Below, one piece after another: positions 12,331 through 24,900 of a stretch of 64,000 bases of DNA; the first letter of the stretch is position 1, and every line of letters begins with the position of its first letter. The notes under the pieces are model-generated. The model did not search any database. It was not told the DNA's origin and was given only the letters and a program-made list of their open reading frames with translations. The stretch is taken from positions 18,012,125-18,076,124 of the forward strand of contig JABAKD010000016.1 of assembly GCA_012845835.1 (NCBI GenBank), in the 5' to 3' direction. The position numbers and the translations under genes were made by a program. This DNA is from Undaria pinnatifida (taxonomy: Eukaryota > Sar > Phaeophyceae > Laminariales > Alariaceae).

Positions 12331-12951
12331 ATGGACGCCGCCAGCATGACCGCTGTCGCCGACGCGCTCGACTCGAAAGACACCAAGCGGCGCCTCCAAG
12401 GTCTAGACGCCTTGGGAGAGGCCCTCCACAAACACCACCAGCAACCGCAGGTTCCTCTCGATCGAGACTCATGGCAGAGAGTGGTCGCCCCCGCAGTGCG
12501 CGCCCTGCGAGACAACAACCACAAGGTATGCCGCGCCTGCTTGGCCTGCCTGGAGAGCCTGATCGGGCTCATCGGCACCGGCATCATCCCATTCCTGTCC
12601 ATGGTAACCCCTGCAGTAGTGGAATGCCTCGGCAACGCGAAGCCCTCGGTTCAAGAGCAAGGCGTCGACCTCCTGCTTGCCATCAGCAGTGCTGGGGTTA
12701 GTGGGGCTCGGGATACCCTCTCCGCCCTGGAGCCTCACTTTCGGCACAAGAACTGGCGTGTCAGGGAGCACCTCTTAGCGTACCTGGGGCGGGCGACAGA
12801 GGTTGACCCTGCGGGGGTGCTCCGTGGTCGGCCGCCGTCGGCGCTTGCGACGATGCTGGCGCACGCGATGAATGACTCGGCCTCGCAGGTGCGCCGGGAG
12901 GCGATGACGGCGGCCGTTCGGCTGATGGAGCTCACGGGGGACCCGCTGCTG
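12331..12951 (+). CDS. CLASP: CLASP exon 1: TOG1 domain
   Basis: 207 codons that form one complete TOG domain: KDTKRRLQGLDALGEAL opens helix 1, DNNHKVCRACLACLESL is a typical second HEAT repeat, and NWRVREHLLAYLGRATEV and SQVRREAMTAAVRLMEL are the last repeats. The exon ends at GTGAGA, phase 0. The following exon 2 (13678-14241) is a Ser/Gly/Ala/Pro-rich linker of 188 residues that ends in a short helical piece (PLVSNDVKRLQ). Confidence 0.85.
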
Positions 12952-15900
12952 GTGAGAGAGGGTTGGTGTTTGGCTTGATTGTTTGTTTGATGATGCTTTG
13001 TTGGCTGCTTTGTACCATACTGGCGTGCTTTCGTACAAGCCGTACGAGTGAGTTCGCAGTTCGTGTACCAGAACGTCTGATATGAGCTGTACGAGTGATA
13101 ATGCATGTTCTGCCACACCACCTTGCACTGACGCCGGGCGGCGCTGCTGCTCGCACTCACATGCTTGTGTGTCGTGTTGCGTTTGCAATGCGCAGCTTGT
13201 ATGTAAGAGTTAGCAGCGCAACAAAACTCGGCATTCCTACAGGGCGAATACGTGGTGGGACGGAGTAGTGCCACGCCTGGTAATCCCGAAATGTAGAGTA
13301 TGGACCCTAAATTTGTAAATTTGTCAAATTCACAGCTGACGTTAGAATAATATTTTTATAAAATAACAGAGCGAGTACTCGTCAGACGGACTTGGGGTTG
13401 GGTGCCCTTGAAACCAAGCGCTGCTGTTATCTACCAGGTACTGTTGTTGTACGACATGATAGCGACGGGTGAGCGCGGTATGTAGCATATCGCTGCTGCT
13501 GCTGCTGCTGCCGCTGCTACTGCTAGGCTGGAGATGCACGCCTAACATTCGTGCCGCCGCTGTACTGCGTAACCCGCTCTTATTGGACTCCTAACCACAT
13601 GTGTAACGTTAGGCCACTTCCGTACAATACCCCCTGCATCCACCCCCCCTCGACTCCATTCTCCCCCTAACCCTCAGGTCGAACTGGAGGCGAAGGGAGT
13701 ACGCAGCGCTCAGCTCTCGGTACTGCGGGAAAGCGGCGCCGGCAGCGGCGCTGGCAGTAGTGGGACATCAGCGCCAACAGGAGAGAGAACAACAGCAGCA
13801 GGTGGCCGCGGCGTATTGTCCCCGACGGTTGCGACTCCCGCGCCATCCTCCCGCCCGGTTGCTTCCGCTGCGCTCCGCGTGGGTGGTAGCCACGGTGGCG
13901 GTAGTGGCGGTGACGTGGAGAGCGGACGCCTTCCGTCATCCGGAGGCGGTCGCCCCTCAGGCGCGGTGCCGGCGGGGGCGCGAAGAAAATCGTCTCGACT
14001 GGTGGTAGGAGGGGGGGCGGGGGGCGCGAACTCGGTGCTTGTGCGGCCGGGAGGCGGGAATTCGGAAGGTGCTACGACACCGGCGTCGGCGGCGCGGTCT
14101 TGTGGTGGGGTTGGCGCTGGTCTGATGATCTCCCCGGTTGGTGGTTGGAGCCCCGGTGGCGGCGGGGGAGGAGGAGGCGAGGAGTCTGCGTTTTCGGCCT
14201 TGGATCCTCTGGTGAGCAATGATGTCAAGAGACTGCAGACGGTAATTTTGGGCGCCGTCAGTCGCACCTTTAGGATATCCCACACAAAAACTGATACGTC
14301 TAGTCTAGACCGCCGTCCGTCGCAGGCCTTGACTGCCGTCTGCTGACGTTTTTACTGGTGTGTTTCGATTGATTTGTGCGGGAGATTTACGTCTTTGGGT
14401 CGGCCCTGTTTGCTTGGGGTAACGCTGTCGGTGGTGGTCGTGGCGATGGTGGTGGCGACGACGATGGGCACGCACATGTGTTGCATTCCGTATCAATTTT
14501 CGATGTATGATATCGAAATATCGAACTGTCGATATATCGTAGTATTGAACGCGCTTTGCCTTCCATCCGCTGACGTCTCCGTTTGTTCGTGATACCGGTG
14601 TGATACTTGACGAAACAATTCAACGCAGTCTATGTAACGACTATAGAATCCTACGATATCTTATCGAATTTTTGTTTTTTTCATCGACATCGCATCGAAC
14701 TCGATTCTCAAAATAAATCGATATCTACCACTAATAATGCGCACAGGTGCCGGCGAAGGTACATAGCCGGTCGCCCCGGTGGCGTATCAGGTTATCCTCG
14801 AGCCTGGTATGGGTCAGTTTCGTGCGTTCGAATCCCCCCGAGTGCATACTCGTATAAATTCGTGGGGACTTTTTTCTTGCGCACAAATTGACTTGCAGAA
14901 AGCGCGAGAGCGTGAGTCAGCAACATTCGATGAAAAATCGACGAGCAGTGGGATTTGCGGAACCCTATGCGCAATAAAATGAAGGCAAGAACCGGGGGGA
15001 AGAAGGGACGACACCTGTGACCACGGCTTGTCCAGAAGCTGAAAAGTAGATGTGTGTGAAAATAAAAATAAAAACCAGCGTGACGTGCGCCGCGAGGTGG
15101 ATGGCGCCAAGGCCGGTATCGAGCACCGATACATCGGCTGTCGAAATCGTGTCATATCGATTTTAATTTCATAGCATTCATCGGTATCGTATCGGACTCA
15201 AGTCTCGTTCGATATCGTCATCTGTCACTACAAGGCTCGAAACGGTAAAGGCATTATATTTCTCGTGTATCGGTATCGAACTCAATTCTCGCTCGATTCG
15301 CTCGATATCGATACGACTATATATCACTGATAATACTCAAAACTAACAAATCGATTTTTTTTTTCGTGTACATATAGTTTCCTTCGATACCAACACCGAT
15401 CACTAATGATTGATACCGCTGTGATGCTGAGATCGGAGCATCACACACAGCCTGCAAAGATGGGGTTTTGACGAAATCTTCGATCTCACAGCTGGAGTGT
15501 ACTTTTATTTTTATATTATCACTGTTAATAATTCTTATGTCTATATATATTGCTATTAATAATACGCACAGGTACCGGTGAAGGTGTACACCGAGCGTGA
15601 CGTGCGCCGCGAAGTGGATGCCGCCAAGGCCGGGCTCGAGCATGGCAGCGACTGGCAGCGGTGGGTGGCCTCCATGAAGAGGCTGGCAGGGGTGGCGCTG
15701 GGGGGAGCGGCGACGGAGTTCCCCGGCCTACTGGTGGGGCTCGTGCGCGCCAGCGTTCAGGAAATGGTCGGGCACAAGGTGCGTACATGCTGTTATTTAT
15801 TTTTTGTCTGCCTTCGGACAGTATGCAGTGCATAATTCCCTTCAATTTCGAACGTGCTCTTTCACTTTGATGAATCAGGCATCAAGGCCGGGCGCGCAGA

Positions 15901-18900
15901 AAGAGGCTGTTTTTACCTCTTCGTCGAAAACGCCTCACCCCATAACGTACGACTATTACCAGTGTCCGAAGTGTGCAACTTTGCACTTTGACATCGATAT
16001 ACCAGGTATATCAACACCAACAACATCATCGTGACGTTTTGTGCGTACAGGTTTGGGGTTTCTGCGCTCATGTGACTGCTTGTATCGCCCCCCTCGAGTG
16101 GTGACATTACCTAGTTATTTCACGCTACACTTTATATTTTGACTGATCATATTTTATCAATTGGTTGTGGTTGCTGCTGCTGCAGGTGTCCGAAAACAGG
16201 AGCGCAGTCGCCCGCGAAGCTTGCCGCTGTGTCGCCGTCCTCGCCCGGTGCCTGACCGACCACTTCGGCTCCCTGGCGGAGCTGTGGCTGCCAGAGCTGC
16301 TACGAAACACGACGCGGGCGGTGGTGGTGGCGGCCGCGGGGGACGAGGCTGCCCGGGCCGTCTTCACGTGAGAGCACATCAGTATGCTACAACAGTGCCT
16401 CCAGTCGCCGCCTCTATCGCTGTTGCTGCCCCGCCGTGTGTTTGTCGTAATACAATGTAGTTCGATCGGCGAAGAATGATGAGAGTTGTATATCTACTTC
16501 TTTTTTTGTACTTTCAACTGTTTTCTAAAAATAACAACTGTTGCAACCTTGTGTGCCCGTTCGCCACTGTTTCGTTGTTGTTTTGGCGCTTTGTTTAGGT
16601 GTACGACCGACGGTTTCCCGCGGCTGCTGCCGTACCTGATAGACACGGCAAGGAACAAGAGCGCTGCGATCCGCCGCCGCTGTCTGGACTACGTCATGCT
16701 CGCACTCGCCCGCTGGAGCGACGCGGCGTTCGAGCGATACCTTCCCCAGATAAGGTGCAGTTTTTTTCTCAGACAAGGTACAAATTTACAAAATTAATGC
16801 TCTTGAACAGCTTAAGAGTTGTGGTCATGTTTTCGGGGTAATCTACTTGGTATTAGATGATGAATAGTTTTTTTTGCAGTAGCCAACGTGTGAATGGGGT
16901 ACAAATACAGTCCCTTCCTCAAATAAGGTACATATAGTACCTGCACATGTGAGGTGCTGTTTCCCCCGTCAGACAAGATTTTGATGATGACGCCTGGCTG
17001 GCTGGTCCATCATGCATGTCTTTGCGTGTGATTTACTAGCTATTGATTTTTTTTTTTTTTTATCCTCCGGCGGATGGGGAAAAACAAAGCTTTAGCTCAC
17101 CACACTTCCACGTATTTTCTTTTGATCATCCCTTTGGGACTTCGGAGGGGAAATTTACCGAGAATATGATGACGACAAAAAACCCTCGGCCGCCAGAAGA
17201 CAGCATACCAAGAAAAAGGTGCATGCTTTACGTATGCAGGCCCATGTATTGCTACCTAATTTTGGGGGAATCGCTTTTTTTTCGTACGTTCACTGCTAAT
17301 TTGGTATCTGTTTTGGTGGAATCGTTTTACTCAATACTTTCACTGCTAAATCCTACTATTATACTGAGTAAAAATTTGGAGCGATTACTGGTGGCGATTA
17401 TTTTTGAAGTTTTGAGGCTCCAGAAATACCTGCATGAGAAATAAGGGGCGTCCATTATGGCGTCTGATTTTTGGAAAGTGGTTTTATGTTGAATTGGTAG
17501 GTCTTGTTTTGCCGTTTGCCATTATTTTTGGAATCTGGCACGTACGCTGTCGCCCGCGACGTTAGGTCACCACCGCCTCTGGTGCTGTCGCTGCTGCAGT
17601 GGTGCTGGTGTGGTGCTGGTGTGGTGTGCCTGTGGTAGTTTCGATGGTGGTGGTGCTGCTGCTGCTGTCGCGTTTGTGTGAGGACGAAGCTCTGTCTCGC
17701 ACTCAACAAGCGCAGTGTGCTGTCGCAGGTGTGTTCGTGATTATTTGTTGTGAGTGATGGGTGGCGTGTACAGCAGACAGGTATCATACCAGGTACAGAG
17801 TGGGCAGTGGTGACATGTGATGCTTGGTACGAGGCAGTATGCAAAAGTCAAATAATCCCAGTTCTGAGAGGTTGGAAGAGCTGTTATTTCTGGGCTCAGA
17901 AATCACCAGATCAGCTGATTTCTGGCCTCGATTATTTCTGAACCCAGAAAATAACGATGATTCTGGTCCCGTAGTGGATGGTTTTTATTTTTGGCGTCGG
18001 AGATCCCTGCTAAAGAGAGAAATAATCGCTCAAAATATTTGCCATAATATAAGATCAACTATAATGGGAAATATTTTCAGCGATTATTTATCTCTTTAAC
18101 AGGGATTTCCGACGCCGAAAAAAAAAACCATCCACTATAGAACCAGAATCATCGTTATTTCTGGGTTCAGAAATAATCGAGGCCAGAAATCAGCGGATCT
18201 GGTGGTTTCTGAGCAACAAAATAACAGCTCTTCCAACCTCTCAGACCTGGGATTATTTGCCTTTGGATACTTTTTTTTTTTTTTTTCGCACACTTTTACT
18301 TTCCAGCCTCTGGACAAGCCGTGGTCACAGGTGTCGTCCCTTCTCCCCCCCGGTTCTTGCCTTCAATTTTTATCGCGCATAGGGTTCAGCAATCCCGCTG
18401 CTCGTCGATTTTTCATCGAGTTTTGCTAACTCACGCTCTCGCGCTTTCCGCAAGTCAATTTGTGCACGAGAAAAAGTCCCAACGAATTTATACAAGTATG
18501 CACTCGGCGGGGCTCGAACTCACAAAACTGGCCTATACCAGGCTCGAGGATAACCTGATACGCCACCGGGGCGACCGGCTCACTACCTCGTACCAAGTAC
18601 CACATGTCACCACTGCCCACTCTGTACCTGGTATGATACCTGTCAGCTGTACACGTCACCCATCACCCACATCAAATAATAAAAAAACACACACGACAGC
18701 ACACCGCGCTTGTTGTATGCGAGACAGAGCTTCGTCCTCACACAAACGCGAACCACCATGAAAACCACCACAGCAGCACCACAGCAGCAGAGACAGCAGC
18801 AGAGACAGCAGCAGAGGCGGTGGTGACCTAACGTCGCGGGCGACAGTGTACGCGCCAGATTTTCAAAAATAAAGGCAACCGGCAAAACAAAACCTACCAA

Positions 18901-21900
18901 TTCAACATAAAACCACTTTCCAAAAATCAGAAGCCATAATGGACGCCCCTTATTTCTCATGCAGTTTTTTCTGAGCCTCAAAACTACAAAAATAATCGCC
19001 AGAAATAATTGCCCAATCTTTTTCCATAATAGGACGTCTAATACTTAATTATGTACCTTCGGTTTCCCAGGGATATGGTGGCTGCCGCCGTAGGAGACGC
19101 GGACAGCTCGGTGCGGGTTACGGCCCGACGGGGCTATTGGGTCTTGAGGATGCGCTTCCCGGCGCTGGCCCAGTCCGTCATGGACTCGCTATCGCCTTCC
19201 ATGCAGGTGGGTGTGGGGGATAGTGGGGGTGGAGGAAGGTGGACGAGGGGAGGGTGTATTCGTGTCATCCATGCTTGTAGCCATAAGACCGTGGACCCCC
19301 CCATCCATTTAGTGTCGGGGCGTCGGTTTTTTCATCGACCAGGCAGACATTGCTTGCACCAAGCACAAAGCGCCTTGAGGTGTTCGGCGAGCGTTTTTAG
19401 AGGAGGGGGTGGTTGCGGGTGAGTGGGTGGTGATGCTTTGTGTATTGCCTTGTTTGGCCAACCGCTTCGATTACCGAACTCACAGCGACGGCCAAAACGT
19501 TAGAAATGCCTCCTTGTCATGCGTACCGTTTTATTTTTGTCTCAGCGTCGTCGTTCGGAGGTGTTCCGATCGGGACATCTGTTGACGTCGCGACGTCTTT
19601 TGACCTGTTCCCCTCCCCGCCCCCCCTTGTTGCATTTTATTTTGTTTTGTTTGCCGGTTTTCGTTCGGCAGAGACATGTTTTGCGGGAGGACCAGGAGTT
19701 CGACGCCGAGGCTTTCGTACAGGAGGCTCATAATGCCGCAGAGGAACCACAGGTAGGGAAAGCTAAGCTTGGGTTACGTCGCCATGATGGCGTCGACAGC
19801 ACATAACTCCGCGGCCCCATAGTACATAGCGCTTGTATGTTGGTATTATCAATGCGCTACCACGACACCTGGTATATGGTGCTGCTCCCTCCTCTAATGC
19901 CCATGCCCTCCATCCTCACACCCTTAACCCTCTCCCCCTACTCTTTCCCCTCTTCCTCGCCTCATCCCCTCCTCCGCGCTCCTCTCTTCCCCCCCCCCCC
20001 CCCCCCCCCCCCAAGGCAACCACTCTTCATCCCCACCCTGCCCATCCGCTCCTCCCCTGACCCCCCCGCCCCCCTCCCATCCCGAACCCCCTTATTTTTC
20101 CTTTCCTCGCCTTTCTCGCTCAACTGTTTAACGCTGATCTTGGCGTCTTAACTCCGGCACGGTGGCACGAAATATTTATACTATGTCAGCCTGCTCTCGG
20201 TGAACACCCGCGAGAGCGCGCGACTACCGCCACCACGGACACCATCACCATGTCAAGCGCCGCCGGTAAAACACCCAGCGGAAGTGCCTCGGCGTTATCG
20301 TTGTCAGCGAATCGCGTTGCCCACGGGGTGCACCACGCTTCCTCCTCCGCTGCTGCCGCTGCTGCTGTTGCTGTCCCAGGCGGTAGTGGTCACGAATCCT
20401 CACAGCCTAGAAGGAATGTCGGACAAGGGTTTGGGGGTGGGGGAGGCGTTTCTTATTCCTCGCCGTTTTCCGTCGGGGGGGATCTGAGAATTGCCGGTAA
20501 CGATGGAGGAAGCGGCAGCGGCGTGGTTATGAAATCGACAAGGGTGAAGGTTGGTCGCGGCGGCGGAGGCGCTGGAAGCGTTGGTGGTGGTAGTAGCGGT
20601 GCCGGTGGCGGTAGCCGTGGTGGTGGAGAGCCGGCGCGGAGGACGCGCGGGAGGTTGGCGGTAGCGCAGGAGGCGACTGCACTGACGGACACCACTAGCT
20701 ATAACGGTTTCGATTCTGGTGGTGGTGGTGGTGGCGGTGGTGCAGAAGGTGGTAGCGCCGGTTTGGCTCCGTTGAGGGTAGTCGGTGGCGGTAGCGGTGG
20801 TGGTGGTGATCATCTGCCGGTGGCAAAGCCGGGAGCGTTCCGCGTGCTTCGCGGAAACGCCGCGTCTTCCGGCGGCGGTGGCGGTGGCAGTGCAGGTATC
20901 GGCGAGGCAACGCGCTCAACTGTCGGCGGTGGAAATGGCAGTGGTGGTGGTGCCGACTCGGACAAGCGCCCTAACGTGGTGGTAGTGGAACGGGCTCAGA
21001 GGGTCGCGAAGCGGACCTCTATGGCGGTGTCGTCCGGGATGGGGGTGGGGATGGGAGAGGGAGCGGCAGCGGGGATGGGAGGGGGAGCGGCAGCGGGGTT
21101 GGGGGGAGCAATCGATGGACACGACCGGGGAATGGTTTCGGGAACATTCGCGGTCGCGGGCCCGCCGAAGGTTGTTCTTTGGGCTCAGCAGGCTTCTAGG
21201 GTGGCGACGAGGCATCCTAAGGGTGGGAGTGGCAAGGTGGAGATGGTGGTTGAGAGTGAGCAGCAGCAACAGCAGCAACAACCGGACTTGGGCGTTACTG
21301 AAAGGAGAGCGGGAGCGACCGTGGCGAGGGTGGGAGAGACGATGAAGGCAGCGGTCGAACCGGTTGCTCTTGACCGTAGGGAAATCCTGCGCCAGGTAGG
21401 AGCGAGCGGGGTAGCAGTACCGTTAGGCATTGTACCGCTAGGCATCGGCTCAAGCCGCCCAGTTCCGGGCATGCTGGATGCAACTACAAGAACACCTTGC
21501 TTGATAGGAGAATTTCCAGTAGAGCATGGTTATGCCTTCCTTACCCCGCTCTCCTCATCCGCCTTCTTCGTCCCCGTCCTACCCCCCCTCCCCTCGCCCC
21601 CTCCACCTCTTCCCGCCCCCCCCCTCTTGTGCTGCCGTATCATAGTTGGACTTTCTCGCCGATGACACCGGCGCTCCACACTGGGCTGCTCGTGTCGAGG
21701 CCCTCGAACGCATGCTGCAACTCCTGACGACGGCGGAGAAAGATGGCAGCGGCAGCGAAGGAGGAGGAGAAGGGGGCGTTAGGGCGGGGGAGGCGGGGCG
21801 GTTTGTACTCGAGTCTCGGCAGGCCTCGCAGAGGCTGGAGGGGGTGATCGCCGAGCGAGTGAAGGACGCTCACTTCAAGGTTACGGCCGCGGCTCTTGGG

Positions 21901-24900
21901 CTGCTTGGAGGGCTTGTGCGGGCGCTGCCGTCGCTGATGGCGCGGCATCTGTCGCCTCTGCTGCCGTTGGTGAGCTTGCACCCGTTTGGGACCCACGTGT
22001 AGCTAAAGAAACGACGATTGCGGTCTTCCCAAGCGCCCACGAAGAGCACGCGGCAATACGAGTGTCACCATGTTGCGCGTGTGGTACAGCTCCCTACATT
22101 GCATTTCGGGCACATCCGCTACCACAGCGCTTTAGGCTGCTTCGTGTGGTCAATGCTTTACGTGAAGGCCGTTTTTTTTCAGGTATTTTCACGGGTCAGG
22201 TCGAGCCAGGGTAACCCGCCCCGACCCGCGAGATGGAAAAAAAAAAAACCGACCCGACCCGACCCGACCCGTAATACTTCGAACACCTCCTGACCCGACC
22301 CCACGCCACTCGCGAGAGTTTGAGAACCTCCTGACACGATCGATGGGTCGGGTCTTGACCCGCGAAAAGCTCTGTTTTTTTTTGTCATTTCTTACCTCTG
22401 AAATCTCGAAAGACTTTAACTTTACCCCCTTTACTACTGCACCGCACGTACATGAATCCATGTATAGTTTCGATTTGAGATTGCAGTTTGCTGCTGCTGT
22501 CGACTCCTCGGTCGGTTGGTCGGGCGGTCTGTTGGTCGGTCATTAAGTTGTCCGTTCTTTCGATATCTCAATGGTCCCGTGCCGGCCTCTCATGCTTACC
22601 TGCTTGCCGGCTTGCTTGCGTCTGTTGGTATGCCCCTTTCCCTCACTCCTTCGCATACCTCCTTCCCCATTCCGATGCCTTCTTCTCTCCCCTCCTTGCC
22701 CCCTCCCGATTCTTCCCTTCCCTTCCCTCCCCCACACCTCACCCCTCCATCCCTTCCCTGCCTCCTTCCCTGCCTCCTTCCCTGCCTCCTTCCCCCCCTC
22801 CTTTCCACCCTTCCACCCCTTCCCATCTCCCATTGCAACCCCCCGACGCCCCCCACTCTTGACCGAACCAACACCCTATCTATCTCCAGGTGTTCCCTAC
22901 TCTGGCCGACGCTAAGGAGCCCGTGCGCCGGGCGGCCTCCCGAACTCTCGACGCGTGCCGCTTGGTGTATCCCCCCCACACCCTCTGCGCCGTGCTCTGC
23001 CCCCGCCTTCTCGAGCTCGCCCCGGGCCGGGCGCGCACAGGGCTCCTCGAGTTCCTCGCCGTCTTGGTCCCCCACTCGGCCAACTTTTTGGGAAATCCAG
23101 GGCATCTGCAATCGCTCACCCAGCGCGTTGCCGTCGCGCTTATTCAGTCTCCCCCTCCCCCTACTTCCACCACCTCTTCAGCTGGAAATCGGGATGGTGG
23201 GGGGGGTGGGGCGGGGGCGGGGGCAGCGGCCGCGACGAGGCTTATCTCTGCTTTATTCCGCCTTGACAGGGATGCGCTGGGGGCGGCGACGGCTCGCTTA
23301 CCGCCAGAGTCTGCCGCGGCTGTTCGTCGGGCGCTGTTGTCCGACCTTCGTGGTGCGGACGCGACGGCTCTTTTGACGCCCTCGTCGTTGTGCTCGCCGC
23401 AAGCAGTGTCACAGCAGCCAGTGTCGCAGCAAATTGTGTCGCCCCAGTCGTTGTCGCAACCTAAGAAGCAAGTGTCGTTGCAGAAGACGTTGTCGTCGAC
23501 TTCTTTGCCGGCTTCGACAGCTCCTCCGCCGCCGCCTTCTCAACAGCATGCAGGGGGGAGGGCGGAAGGCCGTAGCGGGAGCAGGAGTAAGATCGAGGTT
23601 GAGAGTGACGAGGCGGGGGTAGTGGTACCAGAGGCGGAGGAGGAGGTAAGGGCTACCGCGGCGGAAGCGGCAACGAAGGCGGAAGTAGCGAACGGGGGGG
23701 AGGAGGCGGTGGTGGTGGGGATGATGGTGACGCCTGTTCCCGGTCGAATTGGAGGGGGGGTGGGGGCGGTCGAGAGTGAGAGTTGGCGGGCCGCGAACGG
23801 GAGTGTAAGAACGCCGCCGACGTTGTCGCCTACGTCTTCGTCGCCGTCGCTTTACCGATCACCGGCGGCGGTGGTTTTTGACGCGGCTACTCCGGCGGCA
23901 GGCGGCTCTTCGGCTGGAAACGCGTTCTATTACGGAGATGGGGACGGCGTGTGTGACAGTGCGACGGCTGTCGCGTCGGGAAGGGTGGAGGTGGAAGCGG
24001 TGCGGAGTTTGTCACCGGCGCAAATACAGCATTTGCAGCAGCAGCAGCAAATGCAGAAGCAGGAGCGCCAGCCGCTTGCGTCGGTTAGCCTCGGCGAGTC
24101 CAGCATGAACAACAATAACTGCGACATGCCCAGCGGTTCCGGCAACGGCGTTTCCACCAAGGTCAGCAAGAACAAAAACATTGGTTTGATATGCTCCGCG
24201 ACCGACTCCGCCCCCCCCCCCCCGCTATCCGAGGAGGGGAAGAACCAGAACACGGCAACGCCAACCACAGCGATGATGACGGGAACGACCACGAAAACCG
24301 CCGCGTTCGACAAGTCCTCCCCATCTTCCGCACGGACAACGCCTCCAAATGTTAGGAGTGCCACGGTTAGGGCCAATGCCGCCGCTACGATCACGGAAAC
24401 CGGGATGGCGGAGGCAGCCCGGAGGCTAATCGCGGGATTAACACAGGGGGCAAGGTCTCACCACAAGGTGGAAGCGCTTTCGTCGCTGGAGGGGCTCGCA
24501 GATGGGGTGGGCGCGGGGGGTCACCCTGAGTTTTGGCCGAGGTATTTCGGCCAGGTGCTTATGTTGCTGCTGGAAGGCGCGACGGCGGGGGCAGGCGGTA
24601 GTGGGGGGGGGAGGGGGCGTGTTGGAGGAGGGGGGAGGGGGAAGCGTGCGCGGTCTGACGCCCACCGCCGCTTCCACCGCCGCGCTTTGTTGCGGGTAAA
24701 GCACCTTCAAGGGGTACGGTGTCTGGTGGCGCGGCGCGGAGGGTTTTTCCCCGGTACAACGGAGGTTGTAGTCGGGAGGTTGGTGGAGGTGGGCGGGGCG
24801 GACCCTTGCTATCGAGTGAGGGTGGAGGCGGAGGCTTGTCTTGCTGATCTTGTACCTGTTTTGGACTCGGCTCGGTATATGGCCGTGCTGGCTCCGCTTC

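Noticed and set aside
20400-21281. Long antisense frames opposite CLASP exons 8 and 10
   Set aside because: Expected shadows of GGN/AGC-rich codons. The sense strand has phase-matched splicing and TOG context.
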